Shown piece after piece: positions 12,940-20,628 of a stretch of DNA of 53,185 bases (positions within the stretch are counted from its first letter, which is position 1; each line of letters starts with the position of its first letter). This DNA comes from Bacteroidota bacterium (lineage in GTDB: Bacteria; Bacteroidota; Ignavibacteria; Kapaibacteriales; UBA2268): NCBI GenBank assembly GCA_022707965.1, contig JAKIZO010000012.1, positions 1 to 53,185 of the forward strand, read 5' to 3'. A program made the position numbers and the translations under genes. Below the pieces are notes generated by a model. It made no database searches and had not been told where the DNA came from. It saw only the letters and a program-made list of their open reading frames with translations.

Positions 12940-12974
12940 AACCTTCCGAAGGTTTGGAACCATCGGAAGGTTTT
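12940..12974. repeat. Second copy of the CCTTCCGAAGG palindromic repeat
   Basis: AACCTTCCGA at 12940-12949 pairs with TCGGAAGGTT at 12963-12972. The interior AGGTTTGGAACCA matches the centre of the repeat units near 43.7 and 43.8 kb. It lies directly after a terminator made of the same word. The remaining intergenic stretch to 13062 shows nothing else recognisable. Confidence 0.7.
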
Positions 12975-13062
12975 CAATCAACCCACTTCGATACTTTTTT
13001 TCGGAAAATCTCGTTTGAATAATTAATTTGCAGTATTATTCTATTGAAAAATTAAAATAAAA

Positions 13063-13578
13063 ATGGAAGAGAAAACAAAGATATTTCTAAATTTAACAAA
13101 TGGAATTGAAGCAATAGAGCGATTTGGCTTGAAGCTCGACGAGGTGTCGTTTATTCGCTTGCAGTCCTGCCATTGCGAAAGCAAAAAGTTTGTGGATATA
13201 CTGAAAGAATTGGATTACAATTTTCTGATGCATCTGGCAATGGGTTACCGTTGTGTTGTGTATGATTTTGGGGCGAAAAGCCCGTCAAGCAAAGCACTTT
13301 ATATTGGGCTTACCTGGGTTAGATATGCTTTATACAGGCGTTGGTTCGGGAAAATTATTCCCGTTGAGATAAAGGGATGGGATTTAAGCCAAAGATTTGA
13401 TATGTTTTATAGGCGAATTGATGATAAAACAAAAAGAAAACTGGATTATTTTAAGAAATTTCTTTTCACAGAGGAAATACACATCGAAACTGTCTCCGAT
13501 GCAACAACAAATGACAACAAACCTGATTATTTCCGCTCGATTTTAGAAAAGGAATTGCTCAATAACCGAAAGATTTGA
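13063..13578 (+). CDS. Conserved-looking protein of unknown function
   Basis: I do not recognise this 171-residue protein. It opens KIFLNLTNGIEAIERFGL. It has a middle segment RLQSCHCESKKF with two close cysteines, then a core YDFGAKSPSSKALYIGLTWVRYALYRRWFG rich in aromatic and basic residues. The C-terminal third is charged and helical (RRIDDKTKRKLDYFKKFLF). There is no signal peptide or clear membrane span. No Shine-Dalgarno site precedes the ATG. Its 3' end overlaps the convergent era gene by 20 bp. Codon use looks like its neighbours, so it is probably a real gene. Confidence 0.7.
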   Translation: MEEKTKIFLNLTNGIEAIERFGLKLDEVSFIRLQSCHCESKKFVDILKELDYNFLMHLAMGYRCVVYDFGAKSPSSKALYIGLTWVRYALYRRWFGKIIPVEIKGWDLSQRFDMFYRRIDDKTKRKLDYFKKFLFTEEIHIETVSDATTNDNKPDYFRSILEKELLNNRKI

Positions 13579-14470
13579 GCTGGCGAGGATTTTGCCGCCA
13601 TTTTGGACGAACTTTAACATACAAATCAAGATAGACAGACCTGCGAAGGTGATTTTCGATAGCAATACGAGAATGTTCGCCAATTTGTTTAATTCGTTGC
13701 CCGTCTTTGCCGATAATAATGGGCTTTTGAGTAGGGCGTTCGACAATAATTTCGGCGTTGATATACCACTTGCCTTTCTCTCGTTCTTTAAATTCGACTA
13801 TGGAGACTTCTGTCGAGTATGGAATTTCTTCTTCGCAGAGCAAGAAAATTTGTTCGCGAATAAGCTCGGAGACAAAAAAGCGTTCGTTCTGGGTGCTAAG
13901 CACATCTTCATCATAATAAAATGGCGATTTGGGAATATATTTGGCAATAACTTGAATAGCTTTTGCAACATCGTCGGGTTCGAAGGCAGAAATAGGCAGA
14001 ATTTCAGAGAAAGTATTGGTTTTGGCAAAAAAATCAATTGCAGGAAGCATAGCTTTTTTGTCTTTCAGCAAGTCGATTTTGTTGAGGAGAAGAATTTTAG
14101 GAGCAGGAGATTTGTCAAGCAATTCGAAGAAAGTGCTATGAAAAGGTTCTTTATGTGCGGAATACTCTGAAACATCAAATAACACAAGCAGGACATCAGC
14201 AGAAAGCACTTCTTCCGAAACATATTCCATCATAGCTTCGTGCAAAGCATAGCGTGGCTTGATAAAACCGGGAGTATCGACAAACACAATTTGAAGATTA
14301 TCTTTTGTGTAAATACCCAGAACACGTTTGCGAGTAGTTTGCGGCTTTGGAGTAACAATAGAGAGCTTTTCACCAAGAACAGTGTTCATAAAAGTAGATT
14401 TGCCGGCGTTGGGTTTGCCAATAATAGCAACAAAGCCGGCAAATGTATCTTTCGAATGAGTATTATTCAT
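13559..14470 (-). CDS. era: GTPase Era
   Basis: Era is a GTPase that binds 16S rRNA and assists 30S subunit maturation. The G1 loop GKPNAGKST is at residues 18-26. The G3 motif DTPGF is in FVDTPGFIKPRYALHEAM. The G4 motif NKID is in LLNKIDLL. A type II KH RNA-binding domain fills the C terminus (about 215-303), with IIGKDGQRIKQIG as the KH signature. Length (303) is typical. The ATG overlaps the DUF3098 stop codon by one base. The 3' end overlaps the convergent unknown gene by 20 bp. Confidence 0.96.
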   Translation of the reverse strand: MNNTHSKDTFAGFVAIIGKPNAGKSTFMNTVLGEKLSIVTPKPQTTRKRVLGIYTKDNLQIVFVDTPGFIKPRYALHEAMMEYVSEEVLSADVLLVLFDVSEYSAHKEPFHSTFFELLDKSPAPKILLLNKIDLLKDKKAMLPAIDFFAKTNTFSEILPISAFEPDDVAKAIQVIAKYIPKSPFYYDEDVLSTQNERFFVSELIREQIFLLCEEEIPYSTEVSIVEFKEREKGKWYINAEIIVERPTQKPIIIGKDGQRIKQIGEHSRIAIENHLRRSVYLDLYVKVRPKWRQNPRQLKSFGY

Positions 14471-14769
14471 TATTGATTATTCTCAGCAGAATTCTTCTTT
14501 TTCGAAAAGAATTTAATTAAACCCAGAGGAATAATAACACAATAGCCGATTACAAGCAGTAATGGCGCCACAACAACAGCAAAAGGATTATTCCACTTGC
14601 CATCAGGAAGGGCAGGTTCTTCTGTTACACCCGTAGCCATAAGTAAATATCCAAGCAGAACCACAGCAATACCCACACCGATAACAATCAAATCTTTCTT
14701 TTCGAGCGGGAATTCCCATTTTACAGCTTTTGCCTGAACATTAGAGCGAATTTTTCTTTTCTTTTCCAT
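14470..14769 (-). CDS. DUF3098 family small membrane protein
   Basis: A 99-residue protein with a basic N terminus (EKKRKIRSNVQAKAVKWEFPLEKKD) and two membrane segments, at about residues 28-46 (LIVIGVGIAVVLLGYLLMA) and 63-88 (PFAVVVAPLLLVIGYCVIIPLGLIKFF), followed by a lysine-rich tail. This matches my recollection of DUF3098, a family seen mainly in Bacteroidota; the function is unknown. It sits between ispD (7 bp) and era (1-bp overlap), so it is cotranscribed. Confidence 0.75.
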   Translation of the reverse strand: MEKKRKIRSNVQAKAVKWEFPLEKKDLIVIGVGIAVVLLGYLLMATGVTEEPALPDGKWNNPFAVVVAPLLLVIGYCVIIPLGLIKFFSKKKNSAENNQ

Positions 14770-14776
14770 ATCTCAC

Positions 14777-15475
14777 CTACTGACTTTGAAATTTTTCTTT
14801 CATAATTAGTTCAGCAATTTTTAAATCAAATGGAGTAGTGATTTTAATGTTTTCATCTTCTCCATCCACAACAGTAACTTTGTAGCCGATGAACTCGACA
14901 AGCGAAGCTTCGTCGGTGCCGAAGAAGCTTGCTTCTTTTGCTTTGCGATAAGCAGAAGTAATAACATCAGTCCAAAAACATTGTGGAGTTTGGATAAGCG
15001 ATAACTTGTTCCTTTCGAGAGTTTTTACAACAAGCCCGTTGCTTGTTTTTTCTTTGACAGTTTCTTTCGGAGCAATACCAGGAATGACAGCACCAAAATC
15101 TTCCGTTTCGTTAATAATTCGCTGGACAAGCTTCGGAGAAGCAAACGGACGAACTGCATCGTGAACCAGAACAATTTCAGAATTCTTTACTGTTTCTGAA
15201 AGCAACCCATTATAGACACTATCCTGACGCTCAAGACCACCGATTATAACTTCTTTAACTTTGTCGCATTTATATTTTTCGATAAGTTCTTTGGTAAAGG
15301 TATACCACTCGTTATGAACAGGAATGACAATGCCTTCGACATCTTCAACTGTATCAAAGATACGAATTGTATGGACGAGAATAGGTATGCCTCCCAGTTC
15401 AGCAAATTGCTTTGGCACTTGCGAACCGAAGCGTTTACCCACTCCACCCGCCGGAATAATAACACTACTTTTCAT
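14777..15475 (-). CDS. ispD: 2-C-methyl-D-erythritol 4-phosphate cytidylyltransferase
   Basis: IspD transfers CMP from CTP to methylerythritol phosphate in the non-mevalonate isoprenoid pathway. The CTP-binding loop PAGGVGKRFGSQVPKQF is at residues 8-24. LVHDAVRPFAS is the Asp-containing metal/CTP site. IQTPQCFW and GTDEASLVE are the substrate-side motifs, and DENIKITTPFDL is the C-terminal signature. The length of 232 is normal. It lies 58 bp after argD on the same strand and could be cotranscribed. Confidence 0.95.
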   Translation of the reverse strand: MKSSVIIPAGGVGKRFGSQVPKQFAELGGIPILVHTIRIFDTVEDVEGIVIPVHNEWYTFTKELIEKYKCDKVKEVIIGGLERQDSVYNGLLSETVKNSEIVLVHDAVRPFASPKLVQRIINETEDFGAVIPGIAPKETVKEKTSNGLVVKTLERNKLSLIQTPQCFWTDVITSAYRKAKEASFFGTDEASLVEFIGYKVTVVDGEDENIKITTPFDLKIAELIMKEKFQSQ

Positions 15476-15533
15476 AAATATTTCTATTTTTCAATTTATT
15501 ACAATCAATGAATATAACGAATTTTTTCGTAAA

Positions 15534-16730
15534 TTACTGTAAATTAATTTTATTTTCTAAATTGACAAGCGATAGATGCAATTTAGTTAAGAATAGTTCT
15601 GCTTCGTCTTTTGTGATTGTAAGTGGTGGAACAATTCTCAGAACATTCCCCGAAGCAGCATTCGAAATAACCATATTTTTCAGAAGTTCGTCGACAAGCA
15701 ATTGAGCATCGAAGGAAAGAAGAAGCCCAAGCATAAGCCCGTGCCCACGGACCTCAACAATCATATTTGGGAAATGTTCTTGCAGCTGGAACAATTTGTT
15801 TTTCAGATATTCACCGATATTGAGGGCGTTATCCATCACACCGTTGAAAAGTTCCTCGACAACGACAAGACCGGTTGCACAAGCGACTGCATTGCCGCCG
15901 TAGGTGGTTCCGTGGTTGCCGCGGTCCCATACATCAGCAAGGAAATCTTTGGCAAGAATTGCACCAAGTGGCAATCCACCGCCTATTCCTTTTGCCATAG
16001 TTACGATATCGGGGCTCACTCCGAAGTGCTCGAAACCGAAGAATTTGCCGGTGCGTCCTGCACCGCATTGAATTTCGTCTGCAACAAGCAGGAAATTATA
16101 TTTGTTTCGAAGTTCTTCTAATTTATCGACAAATTGCTGAGTTGGGGAAACAATCCCGCCTTCTCCTTGAATGAATTCAAGGAAAACGGCGGCAGTTTCG
16201 TCGTTTATGTTGCGTTCGAGTTCTTTAATATCATTAAATTTCAGAACTAAAGTGTCGGGGAGGAATGGTCCCATATTCTCTTTGTATTTAGGCTTATCCA
16301 TAATTGAAAGAGCACCATAAGTGCGCCCGTGGAAGCCACCGCTGAAAGCAACGATTGTTTTTTTACCACGACCGAAAGAGTACTTGCGGACAAGTTTAAT
16401 GGCGCCATCTGTTGCTTCGGTGCCCGAATTAGTGAAAAAGACACGGGTATAGCCCGTAAGCTGAGTAAGTTTCTCAGCAAGCAGGATTTGCGGTTCCTGG
16501 TAGAAATAGTTCGAGACGTGCATGTATTGAGAAATTTGCTTTTGTGCCGCTTCGATAATTTTTGGGTGGCTGTGCCCGAGTGCGTTCACAGCAATTCCCG
16601 CAAGGAAATCTAAATACTCATTGCCGTTGCGGTCCCAAATTTTTGCACCGCTTGCGTGGTCTATTTCAATTGGCAAACGCTTGTAAGTCTGGAAAAGTAC
16701 TTGATGCTCACGATTAATTAAATCACTCAT
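15534..16730 (-). CDS. argD: Acetylornithine aminotransferase (class III PLP-dependent aminotransferase)
   Basis: This 398-residue class III aminotransferase has the acetylornithine/succinyldiaminopimelate layout: GNEYLDFLAGIAVNALGHSHP, FFTNSGTEATDGAIKLVRKYS at the cofactor phosphate site, GGFHGRTYGALS, VADEIQCGAGRTG with the PLP-ring aspartate, and TMAKGIGGGLPLGA with the Schiff-base lysine. GTTYGGNAVAC and VRGHGLMLGL complete the fold. A GGAG site precedes the ATG. No other arginine genes are visible, so another omega-amino donor cannot be excluded, but ArgD is the best fit. Confidence 0.88.
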   Translation of the reverse strand: MSDLINREHQVLFQTYKRLPIEIDHASGAKIWDRNGNEYLDFLAGIAVNALGHSHPKIIEAAQKQISQYMHVSNYFYQEPQILLAEKLTQLTGYTRVFFTNSGTEATDGAIKLVRKYSFGRGKKTIVAFSGGFHGRTYGALSIMDKPKYKENMGPFLPDTLVLKFNDIKELERNINDETAAVFLEFIQGEGGIVSPTQQFVDKLEELRNKYNFLLVADEIQCGAGRTGKFFGFEHFGVSPDIVTMAKGIGGGLPLGAILAKDFLADVWDRGNHGTTYGGNAVACATGLVVVEELFNGVMDNALNIGEYLKNKLFQLQEHFPNMIVEVRGHGLMLGLLLSFDAQLLVDELLKNMVISNAASGNVLRIVPPLTITKDEAELFLTKLHLSLVNLENKINLQ

Positions 16731-16863
16731 TTTTGCTCCGAAATTACATTTTAAAAAAGCAAAATTATGAAAAAGTTAAGTATTTCGGCATTTAAATTGG
16801 AGAACATATTAAATAAAACACACAAATATTATCGAATATGTTGAAAATAAAGGATATATAGAA

Positions 16864-17919
16864 ATGAAAAGCAAAATTGAATATACCAAATTATGGAGAA
16901 TATCAGCAGCTTGGCTGATAATATGCACATTCACATTTTTTGGGTGCACTCCATCAGCAGTGCGAACCGGGAATAAGCCAATAAAGAAAGCAAGCGTTGC
17001 CAAAACGCAAAAGCAGGAAATCCCAATAGATGATAAAATTGCTGAATTTGAGAAAAATATAAATGCCCCAAAAAGCGAAAATAATGCACAAAATACACAA
17101 AATAGAGTGTTGCCTTCCTTAGAAGAGCAACTTGCCGCACTCGGCAACGAACAGGTTGTAATGAAAAATCAAATAGCGAATTTACAAAAAGATGTTGAAG
17201 AATTGCGTTACACTCTAAACGAAATCAGAGGTTCGCTCGAACAATCGAATGTTGTAGAAAAAAGAAGCGTCGTTGCGGGAATTCCAGCAAATAGAGAAAC
17301 AACGGAAAAAGCACCACAAAGCAGCAGTGATGCCTCAATTTTGCTTTCGGACGAAGAAGAAGGAAAAAGCTACATACAGCGGACGCAAAAAGTTGCAAAC
17401 ACGAGCGCGCGAAAAGCAAGCACCACCAAGCATACAAGCTCATCGGGCAATCAAACTGTTCGAAAAAACAGCGTCTCAATTAAGCAAAATAATATAGCGA
17501 CGCAAGGCGAGAAGCAGCAAAGCAGAACAAGCGATGAAAGCCCGCAACCTGCCAACGAAAAAGTAGAGATGACACAATCATTAGCGTTAATTAGTCAGAG
17601 GCAGTATGATAAAGCAATCGAGGAGCTTGAAAAAGTTGCAAATTCAACCAAAAATGAAGCAGTGCGCAACGAAGCGAAATTTTTGCTTGCCGAAAGCCAT
17701 TCGCAGCTTGGCAATTACGAGCAAGCCGCTGAAATTTACTCGGAATTATTAAAAAAAGGCAGTGGCGAAAAAACAGCAGAAATTGCAATTAAGCTTGCTG
17801 ATTGCAAAATTAAATTGGGGCGAATTACAGAAGCAAAAAATACTTACCGCGAAATTATCGAGAAATACCCAAGAAGCGAGTACGTTCCCAAAGCACGAAA
17901 AATGCTACAACAAATGTAG
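16864..17919 (+). CDS. Lipoprotein with C-terminal TPR repeats (YbgF/CpoB-like layout)
   Basis: The N terminus has a hydrophobic segment ending in a lipobox (FTFFGC), so the protein is a probable lipoprotein with the lipidated cysteine near residue 29. A coiled coil follows at about 75-125 (LEEQLAALGNEQVVMKNQIANLQKDVEELR). Then comes a low-complexity Ser/Thr/Lys/Gln region. The last ~120 residues form at least three TPR-like helical pairs (RQYDKAIEELEKV, GNYEQAAEIYSELLK, GRITEAKNTYREIIEKYP). Coiled coil plus TPR is the plan of YbgF/CpoB, linked to Tol-Pal and cell-wall synthesis, but no tol genes are nearby, so this is a resemblance. AAAGGA precedes the ATG. Confidence 0.8.
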   Translation: MKSKIEYTKLWRISAAWLIICTFTFFGCTPSAVRTGNKPIKKASVAKTQKQEIPIDDKIAEFEKNINAPKSENNAQNTQNRVLPSLEEQLAALGNEQVVMKNQIANLQKDVEELRYTLNEIRGSLEQSNVVEKRSVVAGIPANRETTEKAPQSSSDASILLSDEEEGKSYIQRTQKVANTSARKASTTKHTSSSGNQTVRKNSVSIKQNNIATQGEKQQSRTSDESPQPANEKVEMTQSLALISQRQYDKAIEELEKVANSTKNEAVRNEAKFLLAESHSQLGNYEQAAEIYSELLKKGSGEKTAEIAIKLADCKIKLGRITEAKNTYREIIEKYPRSEYVPKARKMLQQM

Positions 17920-18037
17920 AAATAAGCAAATGCACTTCGGCTAAGAAGTTGCCAAAACCAATTTCAGTGGAATTAAGTCGTTAATATTTAGTAAATTTGT
18001 AAAACTAAAATTTTACAATTGATTTAGGATATTAATT

Positions 18038-18946
18038 TTGGAAAACAAAACGAAAAAAGGGAAGCTTTTTATTGTATCGACACCAATTGGCAACAAAGAG
18101 GACATAACTTTACGTGCTTTGGGAGTGCTAAAGATTTGCGATTTTGTGATTTGCGAAGAGCTGAAAGAAGGCGCGCGATTGCTAAAAAACATAAACCTTG
18201 AAAAAGAACTTATTCCACTCAACGAGCAGAACGAGATAGAGCAAACGTTTAATGTATTGGAACGACTGGAAAAAGGCGACCGTGCTTGTTTAGTGTCTGA
18301 TTGCGGGACACCATTGCTTGCCGACCCCGGGCAACACTTGCTCAAAGCTGCATTGAAGACAGACATAGAAATAGAGGTTGTCCCAGGTGCATCAAGCATA
18401 CTGACGGCGCTTGTGCGTTCGGGATTTGATGCATCATCGTTTTTCTTTGCGGGAATGCTAAGCCGAAAGGAAGAAGAACGCTTGCACGAATTATCCCAAC
18501 TATCCCACTTCCCAAAAACTGTAATTTTGCTGGAAACACCGTATAGATTGAAGCCATTGCTCGAAGCAGCTGCACGTGTGATGCCCGATAGACGCGCCTA
18601 CATTGGTATGAACCTGACGATGCTGTATGAAACCCACCATTACGGCACTTTTGCCGAACTTTACGAAAAGTTCAAGGATGAGAATATCAAAGCAGAGTTT
18701 GTAATTTGCTTCGAGGGACACAAGCAAAACACTTTTTCGAAGGCAGCAGATAAACTTTACAGTCATTCCGATTATTCAAGTCGTCCTCGCAACAAAAATT
18801 ACGGGGATTATAAATCTGACAGAAATTTTAAATCTGATAGAAAATATAAATCTGACAGAAATTTTAAATCTGATAGAAACTTCAAGTCCGACAAAAAGCA
18901 TTCGTATAAATCGGACAATTTCAAAAGACCAAAGGACAATTCTTAA
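18038..18946 (+). CDS. rsmI: 16S rRNA (cytidine-2'-O)-methyltransferase RsmI with repetitive basic tail
   Basis: RsmI methylates the ribose of C1402 in 16S rRNA. The tetrapyrrole-methylase-like fold is clear: KGKLFIVSTPIGNKEDITLRAL, CDFVICEELK, ACLVSDCGTPLLADPG, VVPGASSILTALVRSGF, FFFAGMLSRK and ILLETPYRL. The start is a TTG with AGGA about 8 bases upstream; no ATG is available nearby. The catalytic part ends at about residue 240. A Lys/Asp/Arg-rich extension follows, with five KSDRNF-like hexapeptides in tandem (259-288). That tail is not part of the family core and may bind RNA, which is inference. Confidence 0.92.
   Translation: MENKTKKGKLFIVSTPIGNKEDITLRALGVLKICDFVICEELKEGARLLKNINLEKELIPLNEQNEIEQTFNVLERLEKGDRACLVSDCGTPLLADPGQHLLKAALKTDIEIEVVPGASSILTALVRSGFDASSFFFAGMLSRKEEERLHELSQLSHFPKTVILLETPYRLKPLLEAAARVMPDRRAYIGMNLTMLYETHHYGTFAELYEKFKDENIKAEFVICFEGHKQNTFSKAADKLYSHSDYSSRPRNKNYGDYKSDRNFKSDRKYKSDRNFKSDRNFKSDKKHSYKSDNFKRPKDNS
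18812..18901 (+). repeat. Coding 18-bp tandem repeat in the rsmI tail
   Basis: Five consecutive 18-bp units encode KSDRNF, KSDRKY, KSDRNF, KSDRNF and KSDKKH. Units differ by a few bases (for example TCTGAC versus TCTGAT), so they are imperfect, and the 18-bp period keeps the frame. Copy number could vary between strains. Confidence 0.85.
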
Positions 18947-18980
18947 TTCTGAAATTTGAAATCAGAAAAGTAATTTTCGA

Positions 18981-19027
18981 AAAGAATTTGCATTTTAATT
19001 AAAAAAATGCTATATTCTTTTGTTTTT
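18981..19027 (+). terminator. Imperfect hairpin with T-rich tail after rsmI
   Basis: An outer 7-bp stem AAAGAAT/ATTCTTT (18981-18987 and 19014-19020) encloses an inner stem GCATTTT/AAAATGC (18990-18996 and 19004-19010). The sequence TGTTTTTC follows. It is AT-rich and interrupted, so it is only a moderate terminator candidate. It ends about 30 bp before the radical SAM gene and could also affect that gene's expression. Confidence 0.4.
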
Positions 19028-19056
19028 CATTTTTGTTTAATCTTTCAATTGGAATT

Positions 19057-20394
19057 ATGAAATATAAAGCATATACAAGAAGCAATTACAAGCAGATACC
19101 GCAAATATCGAAATTGACTGAGAGGGAAATTTTCGATATTGATGTAGTAAGCACTATATTCCCGTTCAAGACGAACAATTATGTAATCGATAAATTAATC
19201 GATTGGAGTAATTACAAAACTGACCCGCTATTTGTGTTGAATTTTCCGCAAAAAGGAATGCTCAAAAAAGAGCATTACCAGGAAATAGCGACAATGCTAC
19301 GGACGAACACACCGCAAGAAATCATAAAAAAGCGGGCAAATGAAATACATATGGAGTTAAATCCGCACACAAGCGGGCAGTTGGAACTAAATATTCCGCA
19401 AATAAACGGGAAGAAGTTGTACGGATTTCAGCATAAATACAAGCAAACAATGTTGATATTCCCAAGCCACGGGCAGACCTGCCACGCTTATTGCACGTTT
19501 TGCTTTCGCTGGCCTCAATTTATCGGTGTCGATGAATTGAAATTTGCCACGCAAGAAGTAGAATTAATGGTGGAATACATAAAACATAATCCGCAAATTA
19601 CAGATGTTCTTTTCACCGGGGGCGACCCATTAGTGATGAAAGCAAGCAAACTGCGGCAATATATCGAACCACTGCTCGATGATAGCATTTCGAATGTCCA
19701 GACAATACGTATAGGCACAAAATCGCTGGCTTTCTGGCCATATAGATTTACTCAGGACGATGATAGCCAGGAATTGCTTGAAATATTCCGCACAATTGTT
19801 TCAAAAGGGCGAAATCTTGCTTTTATGGCGCATTTTTGCCATCCGAATGAACTTGAAACCGAAGAAGTAAAGGAAGCAATAAAACAAGTGCTTTCGACAG
19901 GGGCAATTATACGAACGCAATCGCCCGTGCTGAAGCATATAAACGACGACCCCGAAATATGGGCAAAAATGCTTCGTATGCAGGTAAATCTAAATTTGAT
20001 ACCTTACTATATGTTTATTCCACGTGATACGGGTGCAAGAGATTATTTCTCGCTTTCGCTGGAAGAAGCCTGGAATGTGTTCAGAAAGGCATATCAAAAA
20101 GTTAGTGGAATTTGCCGAACAATACGCGGACCGGTGATGTCGGCTACTCCGGGCAAAGTTCAAGTGTTGGGTGTTGCACAAATAAAAGACGAGAAGGTAT
20201 TTGTATTGAGATTTATACAGGGAAGAAACCCCGATTGGGTGTGCAGACCATTTTTTGCAAAGTACAACAAAAAAGCACTATGGCTTACCGATTTAGAACC
20301 TGCATTCGGCGAAAAGAAATTTTTCTTCGAAAGGCAGTTAGAGAAATTCTATCATTCTGCAATAAAAGATATTGAATATTACGATTTCGAGTAG
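19057..20394 (+). CDS. KamA-family radical SAM protein (lysine 2,3-aminomutase-like)
   Basis: The radical SAM cluster motif is CHAYCTFC (C-x3-C-x2-C), followed by FRWPQF. The SAM-binding stretch DVLFTGGDPLVMKASKL and the later ATPGKVQVLG segment, near where KamA proteins carry the PLP lysine, support membership in the KamA family of PLP-dependent radical aminomutases. In lysine 2,3-aminomutase the third cysteine is followed by an arginine-rich TRRRF segment whose arginine binds the substrate carboxylate; here it is FRWPQF. The substrate is therefore uncertain. The frame is open from a TTG at 19033; the ATG at 19057 is preferred, although its GGA is very close. Confidence 0.8.
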   Translation: MKYKAYTRSNYKQIPQISKLTEREIFDIDVVSTIFPFKTNNYVIDKLIDWSNYKTDPLFVLNFPQKGMLKKEHYQEIATMLRTNTPQEIIKKRANEIHMELNPHTSGQLELNIPQINGKKLYGFQHKYKQTMLIFPSHGQTCHAYCTFCFRWPQFIGVDELKFATQEVELMVEYIKHNPQITDVLFTGGDPLVMKASKLRQYIEPLLDDSISNVQTIRIGTKSLAFWPYRFTQDDDSQELLEIFRTIVSKGRNLAFMAHFCHPNELETEEVKEAIKQVLSTGAIIRTQSPVLKHINDDPEIWAKMLRMQVNLNLIPYYMFIPRDTGARDYFSLSLEEAWNVFRKAYQKVSGICRTIRGPVMSATPGKVQVLGVAQIKDEKVFVLRFIQGRNPDWVCRPFFAKYNKKALWLTDLEPAFGEKKFFFERQLEKFYHSAIKDIEYYDFE

Positions 20395-20493
20395 TATTCA
20401 ATCCTGGTTGGTTAATATCATAAAGATTTGCCTTCGGAACCAATAAAAACATCTATTTGATAGACTTGTAGCTAAAGCATTATCGTTGTCTTG

Positions 20494-20540
20494 AACCTTC
20501 CGAAGGTTTTTTAAATGGTAGGATAGACATACCTGATATT
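20494..20540. repeat. Degenerate copy of the composite palindromic repeat
   Basis: GAACCTTCCGAAGGTTTTTT is followed, after a short gap, by TAGGATAGACATACCTGATAT, a decayed form of the second hairpin (CACAGACATTCnTGTCTGTG) seen near 43.6-43.9 kb. The order and spacing of the two parts match those units. It lies between the radical SAM gene and the MFS gene, an otherwise featureless 234-bp gap. Confidence 0.55.
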
Positions 20541-20628
20541 CGAAAATAATTTCTGAGCAATTTCAAAAAAACAATCAGCTTTCAGTATCGTCTAATAGAC
20601 CAATTTTGAAGATAATTTCGGCGGGAAA

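Noticed and set aside
18812..18901. A second CRISPR-like array in rsmI
   Set aside because: The repeats are contiguous 18-bp coding units without spacers.
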